Positions 1 to 8,522 are shown, numbered from the stretch's first letter. The stretch: DNA of 64,000 bases from Chitinophaga vietnamensis (GCF_902167635.1 NZ_CABHMS010000002.1:620001-684000); one strand, 5' to 3'. Program-made: numbers and translations. Notes: generated by a model not told the origin, from the sequence alone.

Positions 1-2
1 CC

Positions 3-854
3 GATATCCATACACGCTACCGCTCCGATCTCTATAACATCCTTGACTTCCGTTGCCGCTGCACGGATTGCAGAACATCGCGCCCGGAAACTTCGGCAGC
101 TTTCTGCATCAGTTTCGTACGCAAAGGGAATTTTCTTTTCAACGTATTCCGGCGTTCGCTTGATTCTTACACAGGTTGCGTACTCATTACCAAACCGGAA
201 TATGAGCGCACCGTAACGCACACGCATGCCGTTCCGGATGAATGCACCATTTTTGAACTGAAGCCCGAAGGGTATGCCATGATCCTCGATCACTATGGCC
301 GCACCAGTTTTTTCCGTAACCCGGACATCCATTCCACGCTGCATTTCAGCGATCCCGCACTGGAATATTTACATGCCTGTATCTTGTCGCTCGTGCAGGC
401 AGGCAACCGCGACCGCCTCCATATTGATCAGTTGGTGATGGATATGATCCACACGGTATTGGGCAATATTACCGACTACCAGGTGAACGAAAAAGTGACG
501 GCCCGCCTGAAGAGAAATCATCTTGGCACCATCGAAAAAGCGAAGGCTTATCTCACTGAAAATTTTGTGCAGGATATTTCTTTGCAGGAGATGGCTACGC
601 ATTGCCATGTAAGCCCTTTTCATTTCAGCCGTTTGTTCAAAGCATTTACCAGGGTATCACCGCATCAATTTCTATTGGCTGTGCGCTTGAAAAATGCCGC
701 TGTCTTTTTACATAATACGCATATGCCTGTAGCAGATATTGGTTATGCTTCCGGCTTCAATAGCGTAGAACACTTTGTGGCGGCCTTCCGGCAGCATTAT
801 CATTGTACGCCTACGTATTTCCGTCAGCAAAATAAAATGAGCAGGATTTCTTAG
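3..854 (+). CDS. AraC-family transcriptional regulator, 5' truncated by window edge
   Basis: The reading frame is open from base 3 to the stop at 852-854 with no start codon in the first 90 codons, so the gene begins before the window; the ATG at 279 is internal. The last 100 or so residues form a two-helix-turn-helix AraC domain (ISLQEMATHCHVSPFHFSRL, then the second HTH around VADIGYASGFNSVEHFVAAF). The N-terminal part is a ligand-sensing region of unknown specificity with several cysteines near the edge. The DinB-fold gene follows 51 bp downstream on the same strand and may be its target or operon partner (inference). Confidence 0.9.
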   Translation, partial: DIHTRYRSDLYNILDFRCRCTDCRTSRPETSAAFCISFVRKGNFLFNVFRRSLDSYTGCVLITKPEYERTVTHTHAVPDECTIFELKPEGYAMILDHYGRTSFFRNPDIHSTLHFSDPALEYLHACILSLVQAGNRDRLHIDQLVMDMIHTVLGNITDYQVNEKVTARLKRNHLGTIEKAKAYLTENFVQDISLQEMATHCHVSPFHFSRLFKAFTRVSPHQFLLAVRLKNAAVFLHNTHMPVADIGYASGFNSVEHFVAAFRQHYHCTPTYFRQQNKMSRIS

Positions 855-905
855 TTACCTGCCGTTTACGCCAGCTAGTTTTGTGATACAAATAAATCAT
901 TAACG

Positions 906-1310
906 ATGAAATCACAATTATTAAAAGCGCTGGAAAACTCCCGTCAGTACACGCTTGCAGTTGCCGCTGCCATGCCTGAAAAGCAATACCATTACAAACC
1001 GGTACCGGATGCCTTCAGCTTCAAAGAGCTGATGACCCACATCGGTTATGGTATCCACTGGTGGGAAGAAAACACCATCCGCAGCCAGGAATCCGCCTGG
1101 GAGCCACCTGCCGCCAAGAAGAAAACCGAGGCAATCCAATACCTCGACGAAGCCTACCAACACCTCCAACAATCCATCCAGCAACACGAAGCCACTCCCG
1201 CCCTGGTAGACGCTTTCCACAACACCCTCAGCCACATCACCCACCACCGTGGCCAGGCCGTCACTTATCTGCGCAGCAATGGTATCACTCCTCCGGAGTA
1301 CGCGTATTGA
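906..1310 (+). CDS. DinB-fold family protein (134 aa)
   Basis: A small four-helix protein of the DinB/YfiT superfamily. H45 in the first half and the H110, H113, H114 cluster (ITHHRGQ) near the C-terminus are placed like the metal ligands of this fold. Members include metal-dependent thiol transferases and damage-inducible proteins, but the substrate of this one cannot be told from sequence. Starts at ATG 906. It follows an AraC gene on the same strand, and a long hairpin lies immediately after the stop. Confidence 0.85.
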   Translation: MKSQLLKALENSRQYTLAVAAAMPEKQYHYKPVPDAFSFKELMTHIGYGIHWWEENTIRSQESAWEPPAAKKKTEAIQYLDEAYQHLQQSIQQHEATPALVDAFHNTLSHITHHRGQAVTYLRSNGITPPEYAY

Positions 1311-1315
1311 TGTTG

Positions 1316-1494
1316 CTCATGATTATATGATTAAAAGGATTACCAGGATTTTCGAATTTTTTGATTTACGGATTTTTTGATTTAATTGAAGCGGAGATAA
1401 TAACATTATTCGTCTTCGCTTCAATTAAATCAAAAAATCCGTAAATCAAAAAATTCGAAAATCCTGGTAATCCTTTTAATCATATAATCATGAG
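1316..1494. repeat. Long perfect inverted repeat (78-bp arms), convergent junction
   Basis: Arms 1316-1393 and 1417-1494 are perfect reverse complements, separated by a 23-nt loop that is itself partly self-complementary. The arms contain GGATTACCAGGATT and GATTTACGGATTTTTTG modules seen in the other hairpins of this window. It fills the gap between the convergent stops at 1310 and 1498. There is no U-tract typical of an intrinsic terminator. The core recurs in opposite orientation at 44329-44471. Confidence 0.95.
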
Positions 1495-1497
1495 TAC

Positions 1498-2754
1498 CTA
1501 CAATGCGCTATACACCGCCGCCTTGAACTCGTCGCCAATGGAGAACCAGGGCGATAAATATTCCTGTGTCATCAGGAGGCCGATGAGGCCTTCATGGGGA
1601 TCGGCCCAGCCGTGGGTGTTGAAGGCGCCGCCCCAGCCAAAGGAGCCGATGGTGAGCGGGGAGCCATAATCATTGGCGGGCGTTTCGAGCGCGAAGCCAA
1701 GACCGAATGCGAAATCGTCGGGCTGCGGCGGGAGCGGAGAAACGTGCATGCGTGGCGTGAGTTGGTTGGTGAGCATCAGTGCAATCGTTTTTTTACTGAG
1801 CAAACGTTTGCCTTTGAATACGCCTTCGTTCAGGAACAGGGTGTAAAAATTGGAGAGGTCTGCCGCGGTGGAAACGATGCCTGCACCGCCGGAAAGATAG
1901 GTGCCATGCAGGTTTGGGAATAACGGGTCTACTCCTTCATAGATCGGGTGGGTGACCTGCTGAAGACCTTCAGGTGTGCTTTCGTACAAGGTGGCCAGGC
2001 GCGATTGTTTGTCGGCCGGCAGATGGAAATAGGTATCGTGCATCTCGAGCGGTGTAAATACCCGCTGTTGCAGGAATACGTCAAGAGGTTGGCCGCTCCA
2101 TATTTCGATGAGGTATCCTAATAGATCGGTGTTGAGGCCATAGGTGAAAGCCTCGCCGGGATCGTGTTGCAGCGGGAGGGTAGCCAGCCGCTCCATCTTT
2201 TCTTTGAGCGTGGAGGCGGTGGTGCCGATGCCGGAAGGTACGCCAGCCTGATCATAGATATGTTGCATGATAGTGTCGCTGAAGATGGCAGCATAGGCAA
2301 TGCCGGAAGTATGCCGGAGCAGGTCGCGCACCGTGATCTCGCGACTGGCGGACCTGGTGGTGTAGCTGCCTTGCTGCTGATTGTAAGATACCAATACTTT
2401 CGGATGCTTAAACGCAGGAATGTAGTTGGAGATAGGATCATCCAGCAAGAACTTCCCTTCTTCATATAACATCATTGCGGCGGTGGTAGTGAGGGCTTTG
2501 GATTGCGAGGCGATCCTGAACAGCTGGTTATCCTGCATACGTTTGCGTGCAGCGATATCGGCATAGCCGAATGATTTCTGATAGATGACTTTTCCATTTT
2601 TGATGAGCAGGGCAGTGGCGCCGGAAATATGCTGCGCCGCTATGTGGCGGTTAATCAGGCTGTCGATGAGCGCTGGTCTGCCAAGGCCTTTTTCCTGTGC
2701 AAAGGTGGTGGCGCTGATGAAGGCAGCGGCTATAATATTGACAATCGTTTTCAT
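1498..2754 (-). CDS. Serine hydrolase, class C beta-lactamase / PBP4* fold (418 aa)
   Basis: Exported serine hydrolase of the beta-lactamase-related family (PF00144), which includes esterases, D-aminopeptidases and PBP-like enzymes. From the preferred start at 2754 a clear signal peptide ends at ...ISATTFAQ. The catalytic S83-Q-S-K86 motif (IASQSKALT), Tyr205 in FTYGLNTD and the C-terminal GWGGAFNTHGW stretch fit the family. An upstream ATG at 2778 would add eight residues before the signal peptide and is less likely. It is divergent from a LysR gene, which probably controls it. True beta-lactamase activity cannot be inferred. Confidence 0.9.
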   Translation of the reverse strand: MKTIVNIIAAAFISATTFAQEKGLGRPALIDSLINRHIAAQHISGATALLIKNGKVIYQKSFGYADIAARKRMQDNQLFRIASQSKALTTTAAMMLYEEGKFLLDDPISNYIPAFKHPKVLVSYNQQQGSYTTRSASREITVRDLLRHTSGIAYAAIFSDTIMQHIYDQAGVPSGIGTTASTLKEKMERLATLPLQHDPGEAFTYGLNTDLLGYLIEIWSGQPLDVFLQQRVFTPLEMHDTYFHLPADKQSRLATLYESTPEGLQQVTHPIYEGVDPLFPNLHGTYLSGGAGIVSTAADLSNFYTLFLNEGVFKGKRLLSKKTIALMLTNQLTPRMHVSPLPPQPDDFAFGLGFALETPANDYGSPLTIGSFGWGGAFNTHGWADPHEGLIGLLMTQEYLSPWFSIGDEFKAAVYSAL

Positions 2755-2816
2755 CTCTTTTTCGTTTTGAGGAAACAAAGTTGAAGGCTTTATTCGTATA
2801 AATAAAATAGAATGAA

Positions 2817-2844
2817 TTATAGGAATCTATAAAATTATTTATAG
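2817..2844. promoter_or_regulatory. Two overlapping palindromes in LysR/hydrolase divergent promoter
   Basis: TTATAG-GAAT-CTATAA (2817-2832) overlaps CTATAAA-ATTA-TTTATAG (2827-2844). Both have the short interrupted dyad form expected for LysR-type regulators, and they lie 10 bp before the LysR start and about 60 bp before the hydrolase start. Binding by this LysR protein is inference. Confidence 0.5.
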
Positions 2845-2853
2845 TTTCGTGCT

Positions 2854-3744
2854 ATGGTAAATCTTGAATGGTTCCGCACCTTTAAAGCGATCTATCGCAC
2901 CGGCACGCTCACCGGCGCCGCGCAGGAGCTGCTGATATCGCAGCCCAACGTGAGTCAGCACCTGTCGTCGCTGGAAGCGCATGTGGGCAAACAGTTGTTT
3001 GAACGACAACCGCGCCGCATGGTGCCTACGGAGTATGGCAAATTGTTTTACAACCAGGTGATCAGCGCGCTGGAAAAACTGGAGAATGTGGAAGCGGAAT
3101 TTCGCTATGTCAGTGGTTCTAATGTACCGCTCACCTGTATCGGCCTGCCGAAAGAATATTTCTATACTGTACTGGCGCCGGAACTTTGCCAGGCGCCGGC
3201 CAACCTGGTATTTGAGTTTGGCCACACCAAACAGTTGCTGGAAAAGCAATTGAAAGGTGCGCCGGTATTCGTGGTGGCCACGCATACGAGTAATGATAAA
3301 GAGCTGGTGTTTGAACCGATCCGCGAAGAGCGCTTTGTATTGGTAGGCAGCGCGCAACTCAATACCAAAGCGTTCGACAAACACCTCGCTGCGGGAGATA
3401 TGGAGCAGGTGGAAGCCTGGTTATGCGCCCAGCAATGGTTTGTGTACAGCAGCGATTTTCCTGTCATACGGCGCTTCTGGCTGGCGAACTTCAAAAAACG
3501 GCCAGCGATCAAACCCCGCTTTGTGATACCGGATTACAATGCGATCCTTAAAGGCATCAGCTGCGGCACAGCGGTAACGATTGCATCGGATTACCTGGTG
3601 AAGGAGCTGGTAAAAGAAAAGAAACTGAAAGTGCTGTGGAAGGGAGAACAGCCCGCCACCAATACGCTGTATCTATCGTATAACAAACAACATACAACTA
3701 CAGAACAGCTGGAGATGATGCGGAAATTGTTAAAGATTAAGTAA
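2854..3744 (+). CDS. LysR-family transcriptional regulator (296 aa)
   Basis: The N-terminal winged HTH (residues about 4-63: FRTFKAIYRTGTLTGAAQEL, then SQPNVSQHLSSLEAHVGKQLFER) is typical of LysR proteins, and the length of 296 aa is normal. The remainder is the two-lobed effector-binding domain. It is transcribed divergently from the serine hydrolase with 99 bp between the starts, the classic arrangement of a LysR gene and its target. Its last 8 bp overlap the end of the convergent gene at 3737. Confidence 0.95.
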   Translation: MVNLEWFRTFKAIYRTGTLTGAAQELLISQPNVSQHLSSLEAHVGKQLFERQPRRMVPTEYGKLFYNQVISALEKLENVEAEFRYVSGSNVPLTCIGLPKEYFYTVLAPELCQAPANLVFEFGHTKQLLEKQLKGAPVFVVATHTSNDKELVFEPIREERFVLVGSAQLNTKAFDKHLAAGDMEQVEAWLCAQQWFVYSSDFPVIRRFWLANFKKRPAIKPRFVIPDYNAILKGISCGTAVTIASDYLVKELVKEKKLKVLWKGEQPATNTLYLSYNKQHTTTEQLEMMRKLLKIK

Positions 3745-4144
3745 GTTCATCGCGGGTAATAGCGTGGAAGAGGTTTTGCAGCTGATGTACATGCGACAGT
3801 GGCCGGCCATAGGGCACCAGGCCAAGCGGACAATCCGTCATCGGTTGGAAGCTGCCATTCTTTTCAAGGCGTACATGCACGCTGTTAAGGCGGTTGTATT
3901 TCAGGGAGTATACCAGGGGATCTTCGTTGTGTGAGGGGTCGCCGGCGATGAAGCCGAAACGTTCCAGCCATGCGGTATCCAGCAATACGGGATTGGCTTT
4001 GCGGCAAGGTATCTTGCTCAGGGGCAGCCCGCTGTTATAGATGTAGCCTTGCCATACGCCTTCCACAACAAAGACGCTTTCGTCCATGTTGTAATCGAAA
4101 TAAGCAACTAAATTGCCTGTGCGGATATCTGATTCTTCTATCAT
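3737..4144 (-). CDS. Uncharacterised protein (135 aa)
   Basis: Not recognised as a named family with certainty. The N-terminus (ESDIRTGNLVAYFD) resembles small Bacteroidetes and phage-like proteins that open with an 'I-R-x-GN' strand. No signal peptide or membrane segment is seen, so it is likely a cytoplasmic, beta-rich protein. The end overlaps the convergent LysR gene by 8 bp. The start at 4144 is 41 bp from the TTG start of the divergent 2H phosphoesterase gene. Confidence 0.7.
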   Translation of the reverse strand: MIEESDIRTGNLVAYFDYNMDESVFVVEGVWQGYIYNSGLPLSKIPCRKANPVLLDTAWLERFGFIAGDPSHNEDPLVYSLKYNRLNSVHVRLEKNGSFQPMTDCPLGLVPYGRPLSHVHQLQNLFHAITRDELT

Positions 4145-4185
4145 GCTGATAATATCTCCCTAACAAAATAATAAATAAAAGCGTT

Positions 4186-4677
4186 TTGATCATCACCCTT
4201 GAACTGGCGGCTGCGCAACAACAATATTTCAATGCTTTACGGGAACAATATTTCCCGGCGCACGCCAATTACCTGGATGCGCATATTACGTTATTTTACC
4301 GGCTGCCCGAACAGGAGCCGGCCATCCCTGCGATGTTGACGGATTTTGCGCGCCGCCCGCCCTTCGAATTGCTGGTAGACCAGGTGTACAGCTTTGGCCC
4401 TGGCGTTGCTTTCGGCTTGCTGAGCCCCGAGCTGATGGCGCTGCACACCGCCATGCAGGCGGCTTTCCAGCCATGGCTGCTGCATCGGGATCAACAGCCG
4501 CTGCGCCCCCATATCACTATTCAGAACAAAGTAACAGCCTTTAAGGCGCAACAGCTCTGCAGCCAGTTGCAACAGCATTTTACGCCTTTTCGTATAGCGG
4601 CTACCGGTATCGCTAGCTGGCGCTACCTCAAAGGTCCGTGGAAACGGTTGCATGATTATCCTTTTTATTTCAGCTGA
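4186..4677 (+). CDS. 2H phosphoesterase / 2'-5' RNA ligase-like protein (163 aa)
   Basis: Carries the two HxT motifs that define the 2H superfamily: H33-I-T35 in AHITLFYRL and H109-I-T111 in RPHITIQNK, about 75 residues apart as expected. Family members act on cyclic phosphates or 2'-5' bonds of RNA or nucleotides; the substrate here is unknown. The frame opens with a TTG codon at 4186, since no ATG is available before the first conserved strand. The response regulator follows 20 bp after the stop. Confidence 0.85.
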   Translation: MIITLELAAAQQQYFNALREQYFPAHANYLDAHITLFYRLPEQEPAIPAMLTDFARRPPFELLVDQVYSFGPGVAFGLLSPELMALHTAMQAAFQPWLLHRDQQPLRPHITIQNKVTAFKAQQLCSQLQQHFTPFRIAATGIASWRYLKGPWKRLHDYPFYFS

Positions 4678-4697
4678 AATAGATTATCTTGGATAGT

Positions 4698-5111
4698 ATG
4701 CAGAGAGACTTTACCTGTCTTTTGATTGATGACGACCTGGACGACCAGGAGCAATTTGTGCTGGCGATGGAATCTCTCAGCCACAATATCCGCTGTGTGA
4801 TGGCCAGTGATGGTGAGCAAGGCATCCGCTGGCTCAAGGAGCACCGTGAGACTTTGCCGGATATTATCTTCCTCGATCTTAACATGCCCCGCATGACTGG
4901 CAAAGAATGTTTGCGGGCCATCCGTCAGCTACCACATCTCAGCAGCGTGCCGGTGATCATCTTCTCCACCTCATCTGAACAGCGCGATATGCAAGAGACG
5001 CAGCAGATGGGCGCCGCCGGCTACCTCGTGAAATACACCAGCATGAACGCTCTCGTCACTGCCTTGAAAAAGGTGATCGAAGAGCAAGGCGTGCTGCGCA
5101 TCCCGGAATAA
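4698..5111 (+). CDS. Single-domain response regulator, CheY/Rcp1 type (137 aa)
   Basis: A stand-alone receiver domain with acidic pocket D11-D12, phospho-acceptor D60 (IIFLDLNMPRMTG), the switch Ser/Thr in IFSTSS and conserved Lys in YLVKYTS. No output domain is present. The extended acidic DDDLDDQEQF segment is common in Rcp1-like regulators that serve bacteriophytochrome or hybrid kinases; no kinase is in the window. ATG at 4698 is preferred to the TTG at 4689. It may share a transcript with its neighbours, since gaps are 20 and 14 bp. Confidence 0.92.
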   Translation: MQRDFTCLLIDDDLDDQEQFVLAMESLSHNIRCVMASDGEQGIRWLKEHRETLPDIIFLDLNMPRMTGKECLRAIRQLPHLSSVPVIIFSTSSEQRDMQETQQMGAAGYLVKYTSMNALVTALKKVIEEQGVLRIPE

Positions 5112-5125
5112 ATCAAACCGATCAT

Positions 5126-5614
5126 ATGAACCAGCTCGATCTCTTTGTTGCCACCGCATTGAAATCATGGCAGCTGCAAATAAGCAGGGCCACCCAGACT
5201 TTTGACAAGCTCACCGACAAACAGTTATATCTTGAAGTAGCACCCGGGCGCAACCGTGTGATCTATCTCCTGGGCCACCTCACCGCCGCGCATGATCACC
5301 TCTTTCCTTTGCTGGGCCTGGGCGACCGCCTGTACCCTGAACTCGAGCGCGCTTTCATCCGCACGCCCGACCGTACGGTAGACCCGCTGCCCGCACCGCA
5401 AGTCCTGCGCGATGCCTGGCGCCATGTCAATGCCAAGCTGGAGGAGGCCTTTCATCAACTGCCCGCAGATGCCTGGCTGGAACGCCATACCCAGGTGTCG
5501 GAAGACGATTTCCAGAAAGAACCACATCGTAACCGTATCAATGTACTGTTCTCCCGTATTGCGCACGTAGGCTATCACACCGGACAAATAATGTTGCTGC
5601 ATGCAAATGAATAG
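5126..5614 (+). CDS. DinB-fold family protein (162 aa)
   Basis: A second, unrelated-looking DinB superfamily member. H51 (LLGHLTAAHDH), H147 and H151 (IAHVGYHTGQ) match the three-histidine metal site of the fold. Possible roles are those of the family, such as metal-dependent thiol transfer, but no substrate can be assigned. It starts 14 bp after the response regulator stop, so the 2H phosphoesterase, response regulator and this gene may be one operon. The gene ends three bases before a 56-bp palindrome. Confidence 0.88.
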   Translation: MNQLDLFVATALKSWQLQISRATQTFDKLTDKQLYLEVAPGRNRVIYLLGHLTAAHDHLFPLLGLGDRLYPELERAFIRTPDRTVDPLPAPQVLRDAWRHVNAKLEEAFHQLPADAWLERHTQVSEDDFQKEPHRNRINVLFSRIAHVGYHTGQIMLLHANE

Positions 5615-5616
5615 AA

Positions 5617-5672
5617 TCATGTATATTTGTTGAATAGACAGACTAGTCTGTCTATTCAACAAATATACATGA
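5617..5672. promoter_or_regulatory. Perfect 56-bp palindrome: candidate TetR operator containing a promoter -7 box
   Basis: Bases 5617-5644 are the exact reverse complement of 5645-5672, with no loop. The centre, AGACAGACTAGTCTGTCT, has the form of a TetR-family operator. Each flank carries TATATTTG (5622-5629 on the plus strand, mirrored at 5660-5667), a match to the Bacteroidetes -7 element TAnnTTTG. It ends at the start codon of the next operon, whose second gene encodes a TetR protein. Autoregulation is inferred. Confidence 0.75.
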
Positions 5673-6088
5673 CCATGGAACAGAAACATCCGCTTCCGCC
5701 GTTCACACTGGAAACAGCGCGGCAAAAAGTACAGCTGGCAGAAGATGCCTGGAACTCCCGCGACCCGCAACGGGTGGCGCTGGCATATACAACTGATACA
5801 GAATGGCGTAACCGCGACCGCTTTATAAATGGCCGTCAGGAAGTGATACAATTCCTCACCGAAAAATGGGAACGCGAACTGGATTATAAACTCCGGAAAG
5901 AATTATGGGCCTTCACTGATAACCGCATCAGCGTGCGATTTGAATACGAATGGCACGATGCCGCCGGTAACTGGTACCGTTCTTACGGCAACGAGCAATG
6001 GGAATTTGATGCCAATGGCCTGATGAAGAGGCGCTATGCCTCGATCAACGACCTGCGCATCGATCCGGCCGACAAACGAATAGTATAG
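5669..6088 (+). CDS. DUF1348 / SnoaL-like NTF2-fold protein (139 aa)
   Basis: A small alpha+beta barrel protein of the DUF1348 family: [20 protein letters not shown], then [15 protein letters not shown] and the conserved [19 protein letters not shown] core. Members are often found with TetR regulators, but the biochemical role is not established. Start is ATG 5669 or ATG 5675; an in-frame ATG-lacking extension to 5627 lies inside the palindrome and is rejected. The TetR gene follows one base after the stop, so the two form an operon behind the 56-bp palindrome. Confidence 0.88.
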   Translation: MTMEQKHPLPPFTLETARQKVQLAEDAWNSRDPQRVALAYTTDTEWRNRDRFINGRQEVIQFLTEKWERELDYKLRKELWAFTDNRISVRFEYEWHDAAGNWYRSYGNEQWEFDANGLMKRRYASINDLRIDPADKRIV

Positions 6089-6089
6089 T

Positions 6090-6632
6090 ATGAAAGCAAA
6101 GGCGCATCCGAAAGATCGTATCCTGGAAACCGCTGCCAGGCTGTTTTATGAGCAGGGCTACCAGGCCACCGGCATCAATCAGCTCATCGATGAAGCGGGA
6201 GTGGCCAAAGCCAGTTTATATCAGTATTTTGAAAGCAAGGAAGCGCTGTGCGCGGCCTTCCTGCAACAAAGGCATGCGCAGTGGTTTGCAGGCCTGCGCG
6301 CATTTACAGAAAAGCCTCGTAAGCCGAAAGCGAAGGTGCTGGCGGCTTTCGACTTTCTGCATCATATGAACGAGCAGGAAAATTACCGTGGCTGCGCCTT
6401 TCTGAATGTGCTATCGGAGATCACAGAAAAAGAGGATAGCCTGTTGCAGATCATCCGGCAGCACAAGCAGGAGTTGAAAGATTATCTCGCTGCCTTGCTG
6501 GCCGGACAAAAGCCATCCCTGAAAGATCACGTGTACCTGCTCTTTGAAGCGGCGCTGGTGGAAAGCCAGGTATTCCGGCAGCAATGGCCGGTAACGGAGG
6601 CGAAGAAAGTAGTGGCCGGCCTGCTCGCTTAG
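6090..6632 (+). CDS. TetR-family transcriptional regulator (180 aa)
   Basis: N-terminal HTH: ILETAARLFYEQGYQATGIN, AGVAKASLYQYFESKEALCA. The C-terminal ligand domain matches the TetR_C group found in AcrR-like regulators of small detoxification operons. Translationally close-coupled to the DUF1348 gene (one base between stop and start). It probably binds the palindrome upstream of that gene and represses its own operon; the ligand is unknown. The last 4 bp overlap the end of the convergent repressor gene. Confidence 0.93.
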   Translation: MKAKAHPKDRILETAARLFYEQGYQATGINQLIDEAGVAKASLYQYFESKEALCAAFLQQRHAQWFAGLRAFTEKPRKPKAKVLAAFDFLHHMNEQENYRGCAFLNVLSEITEKEDSLLQIIRQHKQELKDYLAALLAGQKPSLKDHVYLLFEAALVESQVFRQQWPVTEAKKVVAGLLA

Positions 6633-7378
6633 GCGCTCTGTGCGGGCATTTCACGGCTCACGTAACCAATGAACTGCCAGATCTCCAATACTTCGTTCAT
6701 ATTTACGTTAAAAGGATCATAGGCGGTATTGAGCGAGTGCAAACGCAGCGTGCCGTCCTTTTTCATGTTATTATCTACCAGTTTAAAAACAATATCTTCT
6801 TCTCCACCGCGTAAGATCAATACGCAGGGAACATCTTTTTTGATACGGCTCCAATCATCTACGTACTGCGCAATCACATGGCTGCCATCAGGGATGGGCA
6901 GCATGCTGTCGCCGCTCACGGGGAACATTCGCACCGTTTTGCCCCTGGGCATGCCCGGCAGCGTGAAACGTGGCAGCTCCGCAATAAAGGCAGGATCGCT
7001 GAAACCCGCGCGGTAGCCCGCCTGCGCGCTTACCGGCACAAATTCCATGTTCTCTTCATTATCACTGTTTACCGTGATCGGTAAAATACGTATATGCTTG
7101 CCCGTTATATCCAAGGGACCAGCTGTTTCCAGTTCGAATAATTGTTGCTCATCCAGCTGTGAAAGATCGGTGCGGATCAGGTGGTCAATGGAGATGTTGA
7201 AATAGGCAGAGAAGCGTACCTGGTCGTCCATTTTAGGGTTTTTCGTTTTCCCGCTTTCCTGCGTATAGATCCTGCTTTGCCGGATGCCGGTAGCCGCTGC
7301 CAGCTGGCGCTGTGTCAGGTTTTTGCGTTGGCGTAAAAATCTCAGGTTAGCGGCCCAGCAGAAAGAAACTTGATCCAT
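6629..7378 (-). CDS. XRE-HTH / S24 peptidase-fold repressor, LexA/CI-like (249 aa)
   Basis: N-terminal XRE-type HTH (LTQRQLAAATGIRQSRIYTQ) followed by a C-terminal S24 domain. Catalytic residues expected for self-cleavage are present: S158 in SGDSM and K199 in VFKL, with the A120-G121 bond in SAQAGYRAGF placed as the cleavage site. The family includes LexA and phage CI repressors that are inactivated with RecA. No prophage genes surround it, so it is a stand-alone stress-responsive regulator (inference). A -7 box lies upstream at 7411-7418. Confidence 0.88.
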   Translation of the reverse strand: MDQVSFCWAANLRFLRQRKNLTQRQLAAATGIRQSRIYTQESGKTKNPKMDDQVRFSAYFNISIDHLIRTDLSQLDEQQLFELETAGPLDITGKHIRILPITVNSDNEENMEFVPVSAQAGYRAGFSDPAFIAELPRFTLPGMPRGKTVRMFPVSGDSMLPIPDGSHVIAQYVDDWSRIKKDVPCVLILRGGEEDIVFKLVDNNMKKDGTLRLHSLNTAYDPFNVNMNEVLEIWQFIGYVSREMPAQSA

Positions 7379-7410
7379 AATTTAAAATAGTAATATATAA
7401 AATGCAGGCG

Positions 7411-7418
7411 CAAATGTA
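7411..7418 (-). promoter_or_regulatory. Bacteroidetes -7 promoter element for S24 repressor gene
   Basis: On the minus strand the sequence is TACATTTG, an exact TAnnTTTG match, 33 bp upstream of the start codon. No good TTG -33 element is seen at the usual distance. Confidence 0.4.
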
Positions 7419-7514
7419 GTGCAATTAAATGAAAGACCGCTGCTGGCCTGCTTGCTTATATGCCCGGAATTTTGTAATATTAGGTGTTAGTAACCCCAAA
7501 AAATAGACCCCTTT

Positions 7515-8522
7515 ATGAGTTTCACTTCCATCCCCATTGTGGCTACGGCTATTGCCATTGTCATCAGCTGGGCGTTGTTCGCGATCCTCTGCAGCCTCAT
7601 ACAGGAAGGCATTGCACAGATCAAGGCAGAACGGGGCCGTTTCATGAAACATTACCTGCTGCAACAATTGCAGGATTTTCCGAACGGCGTCAACTGGGCC
7701 TCTCTGCTGTATTTGCACGGATCTGTTGACCTGCTGAGCCGCGCGCACAACAAACCCACCAGCGAAATCACCCCGCGCCTTTTTGCAGAAACACTGATCG
7801 ACGTGGTTGGTAAATCGCAGATCGTTCAGAAAGACAGCAACCTGGTCAGCCAGTTCGTGGGCTATCAGCATCCAACGCTCGCCAGCTTCAAATCCGCCAC
7901 CATGCTGCTCAATCCCAGCGATGTGGTCACCCTTTTCCGCCAGGCCCTCAACAGCGCCGAACTGAGCGCCGTGCCCAGAAGAGGAGAACCGCTTAACGAA
8001 ACGCTCATCTACAGCAACCTGGTCGCCAACCTCGAAAGCTGGTATGCCGACTTCACCGGCCGGCTCAACATCTGGTATAAAAAGAAGACGAGATACTGGC
8101 TGTTTTTCATCGGCATTATCACCGGCACCCTCCTGAATGTAGACACGGTGCAGCTTTTCACCTACTACCTGCACGAGCCCGCGGCACGGCAGGTGATGAT
8201 CTCCTATTACGAAAAAGATTCTTCCACGCTCACAGCATACGCGCAAAGACTGGACACTGCCGGACTTTCGCGCAATGTGGACTCCGTACGGAATGATATT
8301 AAAAACTATACCCACAACATGCAGCAACTCATTACGGAAGCTACGCTGCCCGTTGGCTGGGAATATAATATCTTCCATCAGGCGCGTTTCGTGAAGCCGG
8401 GAACACGTACTTCTTTTTATAGCTGGAAGATCATAGGACTATTGCTCACCGGCTTCGCGGCCAGTCTGGGCGCGCCTTTCTGGTTCGACCTCCTGCGCCG
8501 CGCCTATTCCAAAAAAGTTTAA
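7515..8522 (+). CDS. Uncharacterised membrane protein (335 aa)
   Basis: Not recognised. One membrane segment at the N-terminus (residues about 7-28), a second near 193-212 (RYWLFFIGIITGTLL) and a third near 303-325 (WKIIGLLLTGFAASLGAPFWF). The long region between the first two, about 160 residues, is predicted cytoplasmic and helical. The C-terminal 'sLGAPFWFD' segment is seen in other uncharacterised bacterial membrane proteins. It is followed after 12 bp by an amidohydrolase gene, so the two are probably one operon. Confidence 0.75.
   Translation: MSFTSIPIVATAIAIVISWALFAILCSLIQEGIAQIKAERGRFMKHYLLQQLQDFPNGVNWASLLYLHGSVDLLSRAHNKPTSEITPRLFAETLIDVVGKSQIVQKDSNLVSQFVGYQHPTLASFKSATMLLNPSDVVTLFRQALNSAELSAVPRRGEPLNETLIYSNLVANLESWYADFTGRLNIWYKKKTRYWLFFIGIITGTLLNVDTVQLFTYYLHEPAARQVMISYYEKDSSTLTAYAQRLDTAGLSRNVDSVRNDIKNYTHNMQQLITEATLPVGWEYNIFHQARFVKPGTRTSFYSWKIIGLLLTGFAASLGAPFWFDLLRRAYSKKV

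Noticed and set aside
279-854. AraC gene starting at ATG 279
   Set aside because: The frame is open upstream to the first bases with a plausible sensor domain, so this ATG is internal.
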